Part shown: positions 1 to 8,430 of the stretch, piece after piece
Layout: each line of letters begins with the position of its first letter
How positions within the stretch are numbered: the stretch's first letter is position 1
NCBI GenBank assembly: GCA_023957575.1
Contig: JAMLGU010000001.1
Coordinates: forward strand, 744,001-808,000
Source of the DNA: Chitinophagaceae bacterium
GTDB taxonomy: Bacteria > Bacteroidota > Bacteroidia > Chitinophagales > Chitinophagaceae
Length of the DNA stretch: 64,000 nucleotides
Reading direction: 5' to 3'
Position numbers and translations under genes: made by a program
Notes under the pieces: model-generated
What the model saw: the letters and a program-made list of their open reading frames with translations, nothing else
What the model was told of the DNA's origin: nothing
The model's database searches: none

Positions 1-1626
1 CCTTATGAGCCTTTTTGGTGGAACTTTGCAGGTCCGGTTGGCAGGTTGTTGCTGCTTTCGATAGGTGTGGCAATGGTTAGCCGCATTGCCAAAGCCTTTC
101 AGGACTATTTTTTTAATGTTATTGTTCAAAAATTTGGAGCTCGCCTCTTTACCCGGGGTTTGCAACATTCCATGAAGTTGCCTTACCATGAATTTGAAGA
201 CCAGAGAAGTGGTGAAACGCTGGGAATTTTGCAAAAGGTAAGAACAGACAGCGAGAAGTTTATCAATTCCTTTATTAATGTACTTTTCCCAATTATTGTG
301 GGAGTAATATTTGTTTCCATTTATGCTTTTACCATACATTGGAGCTTACCGCTTATTTATTTTGGCGGAATTATTCTGCTGGTATTTTTGAGTAATATTC
401 TCAGTAAGAAGATTAAATCTGTACAAAGAAGAATCGTTTCACAAACAGCTTCGCTTGCAGGTGCCACTACCGAATCTTTGAGAAATATTGAACTAGTAAA
501 AAGCCTGGGGCTCACCCAGCAGGAAGTAGCCAGGCTTAATCGGAATACCTATCGCATTCTGGGGCTCGAGTTAAAAAAGGTAAAACGCATTAGAAGTATC
601 AGTTTCATACAGGGAACCTTCGTTAACACCCTCCGTCAGGTGATCTTGTTTGTTTTGCTGTATGTGGTTTACAGAGGGCAGTTAGATGCAGGTCAGTTGG
701 CAGCCATGCAATTGTTTTCCTTTTTCATTTTCGGACCTTTGCAGGAAATAGGTAATATTATTCTATACTATCGCGAAGCAGAAGCCTCCCTCAATAATTA
801 TGAAGAGTTGATGGAAAAAACACCCGAACCTTTACCGATTAATGCAAAACCTTTGGGTGATATTGAAACACTGGAATTTGAAAATGTAAACTTTCAACAC
901 CAGACTGCGAGCAACAGCGCAATCAACGATATCAGTTTTAAGGTAAAAAAAGGAGATACCATTGCTTTTGTGGGCCCCTCAGGCTCAGGCAAAACAACAT
1001 TGATGAAATTGCTGGTGGGGCTTTATCGCCCGCGGGAAGGAAAGATTTTGTATAATGGATTAGATGAAAAGGAGATTGATTTTGAAGACCTTCGCCGGCA
1101 AATCGGTTTTGTTACTCAGGATACCCAGCTTTTTTCGGGTACAATACGTGAAAACCTGCTATTTGTAAACTCCGAAGCTACTGAAGAAGAACTTGTTGAT
1201 GTAATTGAAAAAGCATCCATTTCCAATATTCTGGCAAGAGCCGAAAAAGGTCTTGATACCACAATAGGAGAGGGCGGATTAAAACTTTCGGGTGGCGAGC
1301 GGCAAAGGCTATCAATTGCCAGGGCTTTAATAAGAAAACCGAATATCCTCATTTTTGATGAAGCCACTTCGGCATTGGACTCAATTACCGAAGAAGAAAT
1401 TACGAAAACCATCCGCGAAGTTTCTTCTCAACAAAACCAAATAACCATACTGATAGCACACCGCCTCAGCACGATTATGCATGCAGATACAATTTATGTA
1501 CTGGAGAAGGGCGATGTAGTGGAAACCGGCAGCCACAATGAATTATTGGCGGGTAAAGGCCTGTATTATGCAATGTGGCGCCAGCAAATTGGTGAAAGAA
1601 GAAAGATGGAAACCGGTGTTATTTAG
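1..1626 (+). CDS. ABC exporter, fused permease-ATPase, 5' end outside window
   Basis: This is the C-terminal 541 residues of a type I ABC exporter half-transporter. The frame is open to base 1, so the true start lies upstream and the TTG at 46 is only an internal codon. The visible part holds membrane helices over roughly the first 260 residues, then a nucleotide-binding domain with Walker A GPSGSGKTT, signature LSGGERQR, Walker B ILIFDEATSALD and the H-loop AHRLS. Such proteins form homo- or heterodimers in the inner membrane and export lipids, peptides or drugs. The substrate cannot be read from the sequence. The 3' end overlaps the convergent thioredoxin gene by 8 bp. Confidence 0.93.
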   Translation, partial: PYEPFWWNFAGPVGRLLLLSIGVAMVSRIAKAFQDYFFNVIVQKFGARLFTRGLQHSMKLPYHEFEDQRSGETLGILQKVRTDSEKFINSFINVLFPIIVGVIFVSIYAFTIHWSLPLIYFGGIILLVFLSNILSKKIKSVQRRIVSQTASLAGATTESLRNIELVKSLGLTQQEVARLNRNTYRILGLELKKVKRIRSISFIQGTFVNTLRQVILFVLLYVVYRGQLDAGQLAAMQLFSFFIFGPLQEIGNIILYYREAEASLNNYEELMEKTPEPLPINAKPLGDIETLEFENVNFQHQTASNSAINDISFKVKKGDTIAFVGPSGSGKTTLMKLLVGLYRPREGKILYNGLDEKEIDFEDLRRQIGFVTQDTQLFSGTIRENLLFVNSEATEEELVDVIEKASISNILARAEKGLDTTIGEGGLKLSGGERQRLSIARALIRKPNILIFDEATSALDSITEEEITKTIREVSSQQNQITILIAHRLSTIMHADTIYVLEKGDVVETGSHNELLAGKGLYYAMWRQQIGERRKMETGVI

Positions 1627-1996
1627 CCGCTACACTTTCTTTTGGCAATAAATGCTCCTCAATAACCTGCTTAAAAACGTTTTTTGGTAAAGCGCCGGGC
1701 TGTAGAGAAGGTTCTCCTTCGGCAGGAATAAAAAGTATGGTAGGAATACTACGAATGCCAAAGGCAGCCGATAATTCCATTTCTACCTCAGTATCAACCT
1801 TGTAAATCAAAAGTCGGCCTGCATATTCTTCTGATAGTTCTTCCAGCACAGGCGCAACCATCTTGCAGGGTCCACACCAATCGGCATAAAAATCGATGAT
1901 TGCAGGAAGTGTTCCACTATATTTCCATTCTTTTTCTATATCGTAATTAAATACTTTTTCTTTAAAATCCTGTGTAGTTAACTGAATTGTTGCCAT
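1619..1996 (-). CDS. trxA: Thioredoxin
   Basis: This is a cytosolic dithiol-disulfide oxidoreductase of 125 residues, slightly longer than the usual 105-110. The active site WCGPC sits at about residues 40-44 after the typical DFYADWCGPCKM strand-helix, and the cis-proline loop is visible as RSIPTILF. There is no signal peptide, so it should act in the cytoplasm. An extra N-terminal stretch of about 20 residues (through YDIEKEW) precedes the thioredoxin core and a short alanine/lysine tail follows it. The gene stands alone: its 3' end overlaps the convergent ABC exporter gene by 8 bp, and upstream it faces the MBL-fold gene across 133 bp. Confidence 0.92.
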   Translation of the reverse strand: MATIQLTTQDFKEKVFNYDIEKEWKYSGTLPAIIDFYADWCGPCKMVAPVLEELSEEYAGRLLIYKVDTEVEMELSAAFGIRSIPTILFIPAEGEPSLQPGALPKNVFKQVIEEHLLPKESVAAK

Positions 1997-2129
1997 AATG
2001 TTTAATATTTAATGCAAATGTCTGTTTATTATTACTCACATTGGGTGATAAATATTACAATACTTTTTGATGATTGTTTGCCCGGTAGTCGTTATTTTAG
2101 CCTGATTATTTATTCCTTAAGTCATTGAA

Positions 2130-2867
2130 ATGCAGATTATACCATTATCCGAAGGCAGTTTTACGGTGGATAGTTCCAAACAGTTTGTTCCCTTTCGTGA
2201 GGGTGAAGATGAGTTGAATGAAAGGAAAAGAGGGAGTATATTGGTTGAAATTCAGCCTTTTCTGATAGTAACCAAAAAGGATGTTATTCTGTTAGATGCC
2301 GGTTTGGGGCAGAATGATGAAAACGGTTATTTCCAATTATATAGAAATATCAAAAATGCCGGCTTTGAACCGGATGAGGTAACTAAAGTGCTGATGAGTC
2401 ACCTGCATAAAGACCATATTGGCGGCCTCATTAATCCTTATACCCATCTTTTCAGCTTCGAAAATGCGCTGCTCTATATTCAAAAGAGCGAGCTGGAATA
2501 TGCCTATCAGAAGGCAGGTTCTTCCTATTCAATACCCATGTTGGACCTTATCTCGTCCTTTGATAATCTGGAACTTATTAAAACCGATAAAGGAGAAATT
2601 GACTATTATATTGAATATGAAGTAACAGGTGCACATTCAAAATATCATCAGGTGTTTTGGATAAGAGAGGATGAAGAGATTGCTTTTTTTGGTGGCGATG
2701 ACCTGTCACAATACAACCAATTAAAGCGCCGCTACAAGGCAAAATATGATTATGATGGCGAAAAGGCAATGGAATTGAGAGAAAACTGGCACGAAAGAGG
2801 AAAAAAGGAACGCTGGAATTTTTTATTTTACCACGATTCTCAAAAATCAATTTTTAAATTCAAATAG
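2130..2867 (+). CDS. MBL-fold metallo-hydrolase
   Basis: This is a 245-residue metallo-beta-lactamase-fold protein. The metal-binding motif SHLHKDHIGG is intact, and the further ligands expected of the fold are plausible at GAHSKYH, at FFGGDD and at the C-terminal FYHD. An early LLDAGLGQND strand matches the conserved aspartate before the motif. There is no signal peptide, so it should be cytosolic. The substrate is unknown: the family includes lactonases, glyoxalase II-like thioesterases and phosphodiesterases, and nothing nearby points to one of them. It appears monocistronic, with 133 AT-rich bases before the convergent gene. Confidence 0.85.
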   Translation: MQIIPLSEGSFTVDSSKQFVPFREGEDELNERKRGSILVEIQPFLIVTKKDVILLDAGLGQNDENGYFQLYRNIKNAGFEPDEVTKVLMSHLHKDHIGGLINPYTHLFSFENALLYIQKSELEYAYQKAGSSYSIPMLDLISSFDNLELIKTDKGEIDYYIEYEVTGAHSKYHQVFWIREDEEIAFFGGDDLSQYNQLKRRYKAKYDYDGEKAMELRENWHERGKKERWNFLFYHDSQKSIFKFK

Positions 2868-3000
2868 GAAAAAAACTGGTGCTGCAAAAAAAGAAGGCCT
2901 GCCCTAAAAAGAGCTGGCCGTTGCTAACCTATGAAAAACACCAGCACAAATATATAACACAATTTCAAATAAAAAAACACTTTTTTTAAAATCATGAAAT

Positions 3001-3378
3001 TTATTCACGCTCAGGTTGGCTACGGCTTTTCAATTCCTCACGAATTTTTTTTCTGAATACCTGTTCTTCCACAAAAAAACGATTGGCTCTTTCCTGCCCG
3101 ATAATAGGCGTGAAGGAGTTTCGATATTGAATTTTCAACTCAATTCTTTTTTGTTCTTTCAGCAACGGATCAAAATTATTTTTTGAAATATTTCTAAGTT
3201 CTAAAAAATATGTTTCTACCAAAGGCCGCATCTGTACTGATTCCTGTGGGGTAAGTGGTAATTTTTGTTCTAAATAATTCAAAAATACTTTATGCACTTT
3301 TTGAGCTGGATTAGGCTGTCCGAAAGTCGTATATAAGGTGCCAAAAAATAATATAGCAAGAAAAAAAATCTTTTTCAT
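3001..3378 (-). CDS. Small periplasmic protein in the sigma-factor operon
   Basis: I do not recognise a named family. The product is 125 residues with a clear signal peptide (MKKIFFLAILFFGTLYTTFG, cleavage near residue 20). The mature part is helical and highly charged, rich in Lys, Arg, Glu and Gln, with the look of a CpxP/Spy-like periplasmic sensor or chaperone. That comparison is by composition and context only. It is the third gene of an operon behind an ECF sigma factor and a membrane anti-sigma-like protein, 6 bp after the latter. An envelope-stress role is therefore a reasonable inference. Confidence 0.72.
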   Translation of the reverse strand: MKKIFFLAILFFGTLYTTFGQPNPAQKVHKVFLNYLEQKLPLTPQESVQMRPLVETYFLELRNISKNNFDPLLKEQKRIELKIQYRNSFTPIIGQERANRFFVEEQVFRKKIREELKSRSQPERE

Positions 3379-3384
3379 AAATAA

Positions 3385-3894
3385 TTAATTAAGTGAAATA
3401 TTTTCATCTTCACCGGAGGTTTCATTCAAAAAAGCTTTCAAATCATTATCCGATACATTTTGAAAAAATTGATTGAAATCAATTAAATTTTCATCCTTTT
3501 TTTCAAATTCTACACTTCCGGCGGTATTAAAAACTCCTGTTTCTTCCAAAAAATTTTCCAAACGGTCGTTACTCATTTTTTTAAGCATCATTTCTGCATT
3601 GCCGGTTTGCGTTTTATTGCCGAACTGTAGCTGCCATAAAATTCCAAAAACACTGAAAATAAAAACGGCGGCTACTGCTGTTTTTAACCAATGTTTAGAA
3701 AAAATATGGATCGAGCCTCCCGAAAAGTATCTTTTTTTGTCAACCGGGTCAGTTGTCTTTATCTTTTGAATAATTTTTTCCGAAAAATCGGCCAGATAGC
3801 CTTCGGGCAACTTATTGGGAGATGCGATAGCCGAAAAATCGGGCGTTTTCTTTAACTGGGTTAATTTTTTATATTCGGTAATTTCTTCCAGCAT
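3385..3894 (-). CDS. Putative membrane anti-sigma factor
   Basis: This 169-residue protein has one transmembrane helix at about residues 71-88 (KTAVAAVFIFSVFGILWQ). A cytosolic N-terminal part of about 65 residues precedes it and an acidic periplasmic tail follows, rich in Asp, Glu and Asn and containing repeated phrases such as FLEETG and FLNETS. The topology, and its place directly after an ECF sigma gene (34 bp gap), match a single-pass anti-sigma factor that would hold the sigma factor at the membrane. I see no zinc anti-sigma HxxxCxxC motif, so it would be of a divergent type. The family assignment rests on topology and context. Confidence 0.7.
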   Translation of the reverse strand: MLEEITEYKKLTQLKKTPDFSAIASPNKLPEGYLADFSEKIIQKIKTTDPVDKKRYFSGGSIHIFSKHWLKTAVAAVFIFSVFGILWQLQFGNKTQTGNAEMMLKKMSNDRLENFLEETGVFNTAGSVEFEKKDENLIDFNQFFQNVSDNDLKAFLNETSGEDENISLN

Positions 3895-3928
3895 AATATT
3901 TATTTTGACTGATTAATTAAAGAATAGT

Positions 3929-4477
3929 TTAATGATTTAGTAAATACTGTTCCACTTTTCTGGCAGCATGATGAAAACTGGCTTTTAATGCTCCTTCCGA
4001 AACCTGAAGAATTTCACTGATTGTTTTATAAGGCATTTCTTCAAAATACCTCAGGCTGAAAACTAATTTTTGTTGCTCCGGCAAGGATTGTATGGCCAAA
4101 TGCAGTTTCCATTCTGCTTTGTTGGCATCAAAATAGTCATCTGATTTTAGTTTGTTTTCAAGTCTGTTTTCGCTGTAACTAAAATGATGTGGCGCTTTGC
4201 GCTTTTGCCTTTCCAGAAATGTAAGACATTCGTTGGTGGCTATTCTATAAAGCCAGGTAAATAGTTTGCTTTCGCCTCTGAAGTTTTCAATACCCTGCCA
4301 TGCTTTCAAAAAGGTATTTTGCAGTACGTCATCCGCATCTTCATGCCCCACCACCATTCTGCGTATGTGCCAATAGAGTCGTTCTTTGTACCGATTTACC
4401 AAAATGGTAAAGCCTTTTTCTCTGGTGGAAAAATTAGTAAAAAGCTCAAAAATATCGCTATCGGTTTCTGCCGGCAT
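3929..4477 (-). CDS. ECF RNA polymerase sigma factor (RpoE-like)
   Basis: This is a 182-residue group IV sigma factor. Region 2 is visible around residues 20-90 (NRYKERLYWHIRRMV, then DADDVLQNTFLKAWQ and LFTWLYRIATNECL), and region 4 is a helix-turn-helix near the C terminus (LPEQQKLVFSLRYFEEMPYK, then ISEILQVSEGALKASFHHA). It heads a three-gene operon with a membrane anti-sigma candidate and a periplasmic protein, so it probably responds to an envelope signal. An insertion sequence lies 180 bp upstream of its start codon and could have changed its original promoter context. A 10-bp palindrome, CTTTCGAAAG, sits at 4511-4520 in its leader. Confidence 0.93.
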   Translation of the reverse strand: MPAETDSDIFELFTNFSTREKGFTILVNRYKERLYWHIRRMVVGHEDADDVLQNTFLKAWQGIENFRGESKLFTWLYRIATNECLTFLERQKRKAPHHFSYSENRLENKLKSDDYFDANKAEWKLHLAIQSLPEQQKLVFSLRYFEEMPYKTISEILQVSEGALKASFHHAARKVEQYLLNH

Positions 4478-4656
4478 TATTCTTTGTAATGATTCATTTG
4501 ACTATCAAATCTTTCGAAAGTTTAAAACTGCTTTGTAAAGGAAATATTTTCAAATGTGCTGTCCAAAAAAATGTGCAATCCGAAATCTGTTTAGCATAGT
4601 AAAAAATTAAAATTTTGCTAATTTCTGTCGCTTTTGCCCTATTTATAAACTAATTA
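4478..4656. other. Non-coding gap between sigma-factor gene and insertion sequence
   Basis: These 179 AT-rich bases hold no credible gene. They should contain the promoter of the sigma-factor operon, but I see no clean TAnnTTTG box on the minus strand. The perfect palindrome CTTTCGAAAG at 4511-4520 is the only compact symmetrical site. The last six bases (4651-4656, TAATTA) match the six bases after the other end of the insertion sequence. Confidence 0.5.
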
Positions 4657-6282
4657 GTGTCTGTCCATAAAGTAAGCGATTTCTAAAACGCATTAGTATA
4701 TATTAATATTCGTTCTATTTTCCGGTCTTCATTTAGTCGATAACGATCTTCCTTTCATCGTTGAGTATTTTTTTCAGGTAAAAATGGCTCAAAGGCAGCA
4801 TTTTCGGCACTTTCAGCGCATAGCTCCGCCTTGCATCTTTGCATTTTTAGCTTATCGTCCGATATATCTTTTATAGCTGAGCCACCACTGCGGCTGTCAT
4901 CACCCGGATATTGTAGGCGATCACGCTCCATAATACCTTTTGCTTAAAATGTGCTTCTCCCTTCCAGTTGCACCTGAATAACTGGTAGCCTCTTTTCAAA
5001 TTTGAAATCACCGCTTCTATGCCACTGCGCCATTTCTTCAAACGGGTCTCCATATTTTTGGAACTCACTACATTTTTCAGGCTGCCTACGATCTTATTGA
5101 AAACAATATTTACGATTCCTTTTCCTTGCGCATATTCCGCATTGTCTTTGGAGGCATACCCACCATCGGTTACGCTATCACGGGGTACGATTTGATAATC
5201 ACGCTCTATTTTATTGATGGTGCTTTGATACAGTGTGCTATCGGATGGATTGCCCTTCAATACCTCACAACTCAATATCAAACTGCTTTTGCCGCTTGTC
5301 AGGTTTATCTTGTGACCAAACTGAACTTCCCTTTGCCCTTTTACTATAATGTCAGTATGCTGCTCATAGATAGAAAATATTTTTTCATCATTGGACACCG
5401 TCTCGCCATTGATCTGTTTGCGCCAGGTAATATCATACACTTTTTCCATCAGCGGCAACAGATTTTCCAATTCCCCTGTTATGAAGAAGGCGCTCATACT
5501 ATAACATGGCTTTTTTTTTACCGCATTAGCCACCTGATTAATACATTTTGTAAATGTTATTAATTGCTTGTTGAACAGGTCTATACGCTTATCTCCATTC
5601 CTGGTGATGTTAATCTTGAAAAATGTTCTTTTCGCATCTTTGGTATAATCTCTGTAATCCAAATCTTTCACTTCTTCTGCTAACTGTGAGAGCAGCCGGT
5701 GGCTTTCTTTGATACAGTCCCAGACCAACGAGTTATTAGTGGGGTAATGTATGTTTGTTTCAACAACGGTGCTATCCTGGCGTAGCTGTTTAATATCTTC
5801 CAATCCTTCGCTGATAGCTATCTTGTTCAATGATACCAATATCTGTTGCAGGCTGTCTTCACTTATCTTTGAAATATATTTCTGGAATACCTGAAAGCTA
5901 AACGGGTGGCGGTTATCAAGCTTTACAAACTGCTCACAAATACGGGAGTCGCTTTGAGCATATTCCAACTCCCTGTAATCCAACCCCTTCATCTCTTTAT
6001 AGATCGCTGCACGAACAATCTGCTCTACACTGGGCATATCCTGACGGCCAAATTCACTTTGCAAACAACCCCGAAGCACATCTGCTTCTGCTATTTTGAT
6101 CAACTCCGGATGCCGCTCTAACACGGTATCCAATAGCCCAAACTCGGGATTTCTGGCCCAATCAGGCTTCTCAAACTTTAAACGCAGCGGCTCAAACAAA
6201 TTCATTTTCATACCCTCTCAAATCACAATAATTATGCCACAATATACTGACTGTCAATAATTTATCATTTATAGACAAACTC
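4657..6282 (-). mobile_element. Complete insertion sequence, about 1.63 kb, single transposase gene
   Basis: The element carries one transposase gene read on the minus strand. Its ends are imperfect 15-bp inverted repeats: the left end reads GTGTCTGTCCATAAA (4657-4671) and the right end, read outward-in on the other strand, GAGTTTGTCTATAAA (6268-6282), with 12 of 15 matching. Both ends are flanked by TAATTA (4651-4656 and 6283-6288), consistent with a 6-bp target duplication. Because TAATTA is itself palindromic, it could instead be the outermost part of the inverted repeat. The open reading frame and ends are intact, so the copy may be active or recently arrived. It sits between the sigma operon and mreB. 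Confidence 0.85.
4871..6211 (-). CDS. DDE transposase (ISNCY/IS5-superfamily-like)
   Basis: This 446-residue transposase is intact. An N-terminal all-helical region (about residues 1-130, containing EQIVRAAIYKEMKGLDYREL) resembles the DUF772-like domain of IS5/IS1182-type enzymes. The first catalytic aspartate is probably in LRQDSTVVETNIHYPTNNS, the second in DSVTDGGYASKDNAEYA, and the glutamate in WRSGIEAVISNLKRGYQ. The wording of the first motif is what I associate with elements filed as ISNCY, but the exact family needs a database comparison. Start is the ATG at 6211; a second ATG follows two codons later. It reads away from mreB toward the sigma operon. Confidence 0.88.
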   Translation of the reverse strand: MKMNLFEPLRLKFEKPDWARNPEFGLLDTVLERHPELIKIAEADVLRGCLQSEFGRQDMPSVEQIVRAAIYKEMKGLDYRELEYAQSDSRICEQFVKLDNRHPFSFQVFQKYISKISEDSLQQILVSLNKIAISEGLEDIKQLRQDSTVVETNIHYPTNNSLVWDCIKESHRLLSQLAEEVKDLDYRDYTKDAKRTFFKINITRNGDKRIDLFNKQLITFTKCINQVANAVKKKPCYSMSAFFITGELENLLPLMEKVYDITWRKQINGETVSNDEKIFSIYEQHTDIIVKGQREVQFGHKINLTSGKSSLILSCEVLKGNPSDSTLYQSTINKIERDYQIVPRDSVTDGGYASKDNAEYAQGKGIVNIVFNKIVGSLKNVVSSKNMETRLKKWRSGIEAVISNLKRGYQLFRCNWKGEAHFKQKVLWSVIAYNIRVMTAAVVAQL

Positions 6283-6294
6283 TAATTATTGACA
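6252..6294. repeat. 11-bp perfect inverted repeat spanning the right end of the insertion sequence
   Basis: TGTCAATAATT at 6252-6262, inside the element, is exactly complementary to AATTATTGACA at 6284-6294. The second arm lies across and beyond the element boundary, and the loop is 21 nt containing the terminal inverted repeat. The outer arm also contains TTGACA. The hairpin forms only because of where the element landed, and it sits about 115 bp before mreB. It may influence read-through from the element into mreB, or may be chance in AT-rich DNA. Confidence 0.5.
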
Positions 6295-6407
6295 ATAGTT
6301 GAAAGAATAGGCTTTTTGCTTAGAGAAATGGCTGTTTTGGCGGTTTTTACTTTGTTATTTTGAATAAATTACTACACCTTTGCGACCAAAATAAGAAATA
6401 AACACAA

Positions 6408-7433
6408 ATGGGACTTTTTAATTGGTTTACACAAGAAATTGCAATGGACCTGGGTACCGCAAATACCCTTATTATACATAATGACGAAGTGACTGTAAAT
6501 GAGCCAAGTATCGTAGCGCTCAACCGGAACAACCCGAAAGAAGTTTTGGCGGTGGGTAAACGCGCCCTGATGATGCACGAAAAAACACATGAAAGCATCC
6601 GCACGGTTCGTCCGCTCAAAGACGGCGTGATTGCCGATTTTAATGCTGCCGAATTGATGATTCGTGAGTTGATTAAATTGGTGTATGCTAAAAAGCCGCT
6701 GTTCCCGCCAAGCTGGAGGATGATGATTTGTATTCCTTCTTCCATTACCGAGGTAGAAAAAAGAGCGGTAAGGGATAGCGCCGAGCAGGCCGGAGCCAAA
6801 GAGGTTTATCTGATACATGAGCCAATGGCAGCTGCGCTGGGTATTGGTATTGATGTGGAAGAACCGGTCGGAAATATGATTATTGATATTGGTGGTGGCA
6901 CAACCGGTATTACTGTTATTGCCCTGGCAGGTATCGTATGCGATCAAAGTATCAGAGTGGCGGGTGATGAGTTTACTGCCGATATTATGGAAGCATTGCG
7001 CCGCTATCACAGCTTATTGATTGGGGAGCGCACCGCCGAGCAGATAAAAATTCAAATTGGCGCTGCAATGAAAGATTTGGATAATCCGCCGGATGATATC
7101 CCTGTAAATGGGCGCGACCTGGTTACAGGTATTCCTAAACAAATAATGGTAAGCTATCAGGAAGTGGCAGAGGCATTGGATAAGAGCATTTTCAAAATTG
7201 AAGAAGCAATTTTGAAGGCATTGGAACAAACTCCACCCGAGCTGGCAAGCGATATTTATCGTAGAGGCTTGTATTTGACCGGTGGCGGCGCTTTGCTTCG
7301 TGGATTGGATAAGAGACTGAGTCAGAAAATAAAACTGCCTGTTCACATTGCCGACGATCCGCTGAAGAGCGTAGTAAGAGGAACAGGAATAGCGTTAAAG
7401 AATTACGACACTTATCCATTTGTGATGAGATAA
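6408..7433 (+). CDS. mreB: Rod-shape determining protein MreB
   Basis: This is a bacterial actin of 341 residues, the usual length. Phosphate-1 motif MDLGTANTLI begins near residue 13, phosphate-2 motif IIDIGGGTTGI is near residue 158, and the adenosine motif LTGGGALLRGLD is near residue 290. MreB polymerises under the inner membrane and directs lateral peptidoglycan synthesis with MreC, MreD, RodA and PBP2. It is the first gene of mreBCD, with 121 bp before mreC. An insertion sequence ends 125 bp upstream of the start; the bases CACCTTTGCGACC just ahead of the gene resemble, imperfectly, the TAnnTTTG box of this lineage. Confidence 0.97.
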   Translation: MGLFNWFTQEIAMDLGTANTLIIHNDEVTVNEPSIVALNRNNPKEVLAVGKRALMMHEKTHESIRTVRPLKDGVIADFNAAELMIRELIKLVYAKKPLFPPSWRMMICIPSSITEVEKRAVRDSAEQAGAKEVYLIHEPMAAALGIGIDVEEPVGNMIIDIGGGTTGITVIALAGIVCDQSIRVAGDEFTADIMEALRRYHSLLIGERTAEQIKIQIGAAMKDLDNPPDDIPVNGRDLVTGIPKQIMVSYQEVAEALDKSIFKIEEAILKALEQTPPELASDIYRRGLYLTGGGALLRGLDKRLSQKIKLPVHIADDPLKSVVRGTGIALKNYDTYPFVMR

Positions 7434-7554
7434 GGTTTTTATTGCACTAATTTCAAAAAAAATTACTTACAGGATAAAATTTCCAAATTTCTCCTATTGA
7501 AAAATGGTTTAATAAATATCAGAAAGCAAATCTTAGATTGGAATATAGGAGACT

Positions 7555-8430
7555 ATGCGTAACGTTTTTTTGTTCATAAGGCAATTTTCGGTATTTATTG
7601 CATTTTTGATACTGCAAATTATTTGCCTTTACCTTTTGTTCACCTACAATCGATTTCATCGTACCAAAGGATTGGGCGTTGCAGGAGAAGTAACGGGTTA
7701 TTTCAACAAAAATTATAACAATGTGCAAGGCTTTTTTCACCTGAGAGAAGAAAACCGCAGGGTACATAAAATGAATGACTCATTGATGAACCTGTTGAAA
7801 AATAATTTTGTAAAAATTGATTCATTGGATTCATTGGTTAGAGAAACCGTACCCTTTGATACAACAGGTCGCCAGCGAATATATAAATGGAGGTCTGCTC
7901 AGGTATTGTACACCACTGTCAATAATGACAAGAACTATTTACAGATAAACAAAGGCAGTAATGACGCGATTGGTGATGATATGGGAGTTTTCAGTTCCAA
8001 CGGAGGATTGGTAGGCAAGGTGGTAAATACCGGAAAAAACTTCAGTGAGGTAATGACACTTCTCAATGTAATGAATAAATTGAGTGTACAGGTACAAAAA
8101 ACCGGAAGGGCCGGGATGTTGTCATGGGATGGCACTAATACTACAGAACTGGATATGACGGGAATACCCAGGACAGATACAATTAGAAAAGGAGACACTA
8201 TTTTGACAGGTAATTATTCACTAAGTTACCCTCCCGGAAAATGGGTGGGCACAGTAACGAGAGTATTAAAAGATGAATCATCTAACTTTTATTTATTAAA
8301 AATCAAACCTGCCGCAAATTTTGGGAGCCTCCAACAGGTTTTTGTGGTTGAGAATATGAATTTTATTGAGCAAAAGAAACTGAACGAAGAAACTATTAAA
8401 AAAGTAGAAAGAAAGACAGATCGTAAATGA
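7555..8430 (+). CDS. mreC: Rod-shape determining protein MreC
   Basis: This 291-residue bitopic membrane protein links MreB to the periplasmic wall-synthesis enzymes. A single transmembrane helix lies at about residues 9-28 (FSVFIAFLILQIICLYLLF), a coiled-coil follows around residues 60-100 (REENRRVHKMNDSLMNLLKN), and the rest matches the paired beta-barrel domain of MreC, with phrases such as NYLQINKGSNDAIGDDMGVF and GGLVGKVVNTGKNFSEVMTL. Length fits the family. The stop codon overlaps the mreD start by 4 bp (ATGA), indicating translational coupling. Confidence 0.94.
   Translation: MRNVFLFIRQFSVFIAFLILQIICLYLLFTYNRFHRTKGLGVAGEVTGYFNKNYNNVQGFFHLREENRRVHKMNDSLMNLLKNNFVKIDSLDSLVRETVPFDTTGRQRIYKWRSAQVLYTTVNNDKNYLQINKGSNDAIGDDMGVFSSNGGLVGKVVNTGKNFSEVMTLLNVMNKLSVQVQKTGRAGMLSWDGTNTTELDMTGIPRTDTIRKGDTILTGNYSLSYPPGKWVGTVTRVLKDESSNFYLLKIKPAANFGSLQQVFVVENMNFIEQKKLNEETIKKVERKTDRK

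Noticed and set aside
2868..3000. Terminator after the MBL-fold gene (CTGGTG and CACCAG)
   Set aside because: The complementary hexamers are about 57 bases apart and no T-run follows, so a terminator is not supported.
6347..7010. Long open frames antisense to mreB
   Set aside because: They overlap a full-length, strongly conserved mreB, have no family signal and show low-complexity composition expected of a reverse-strand shadow.
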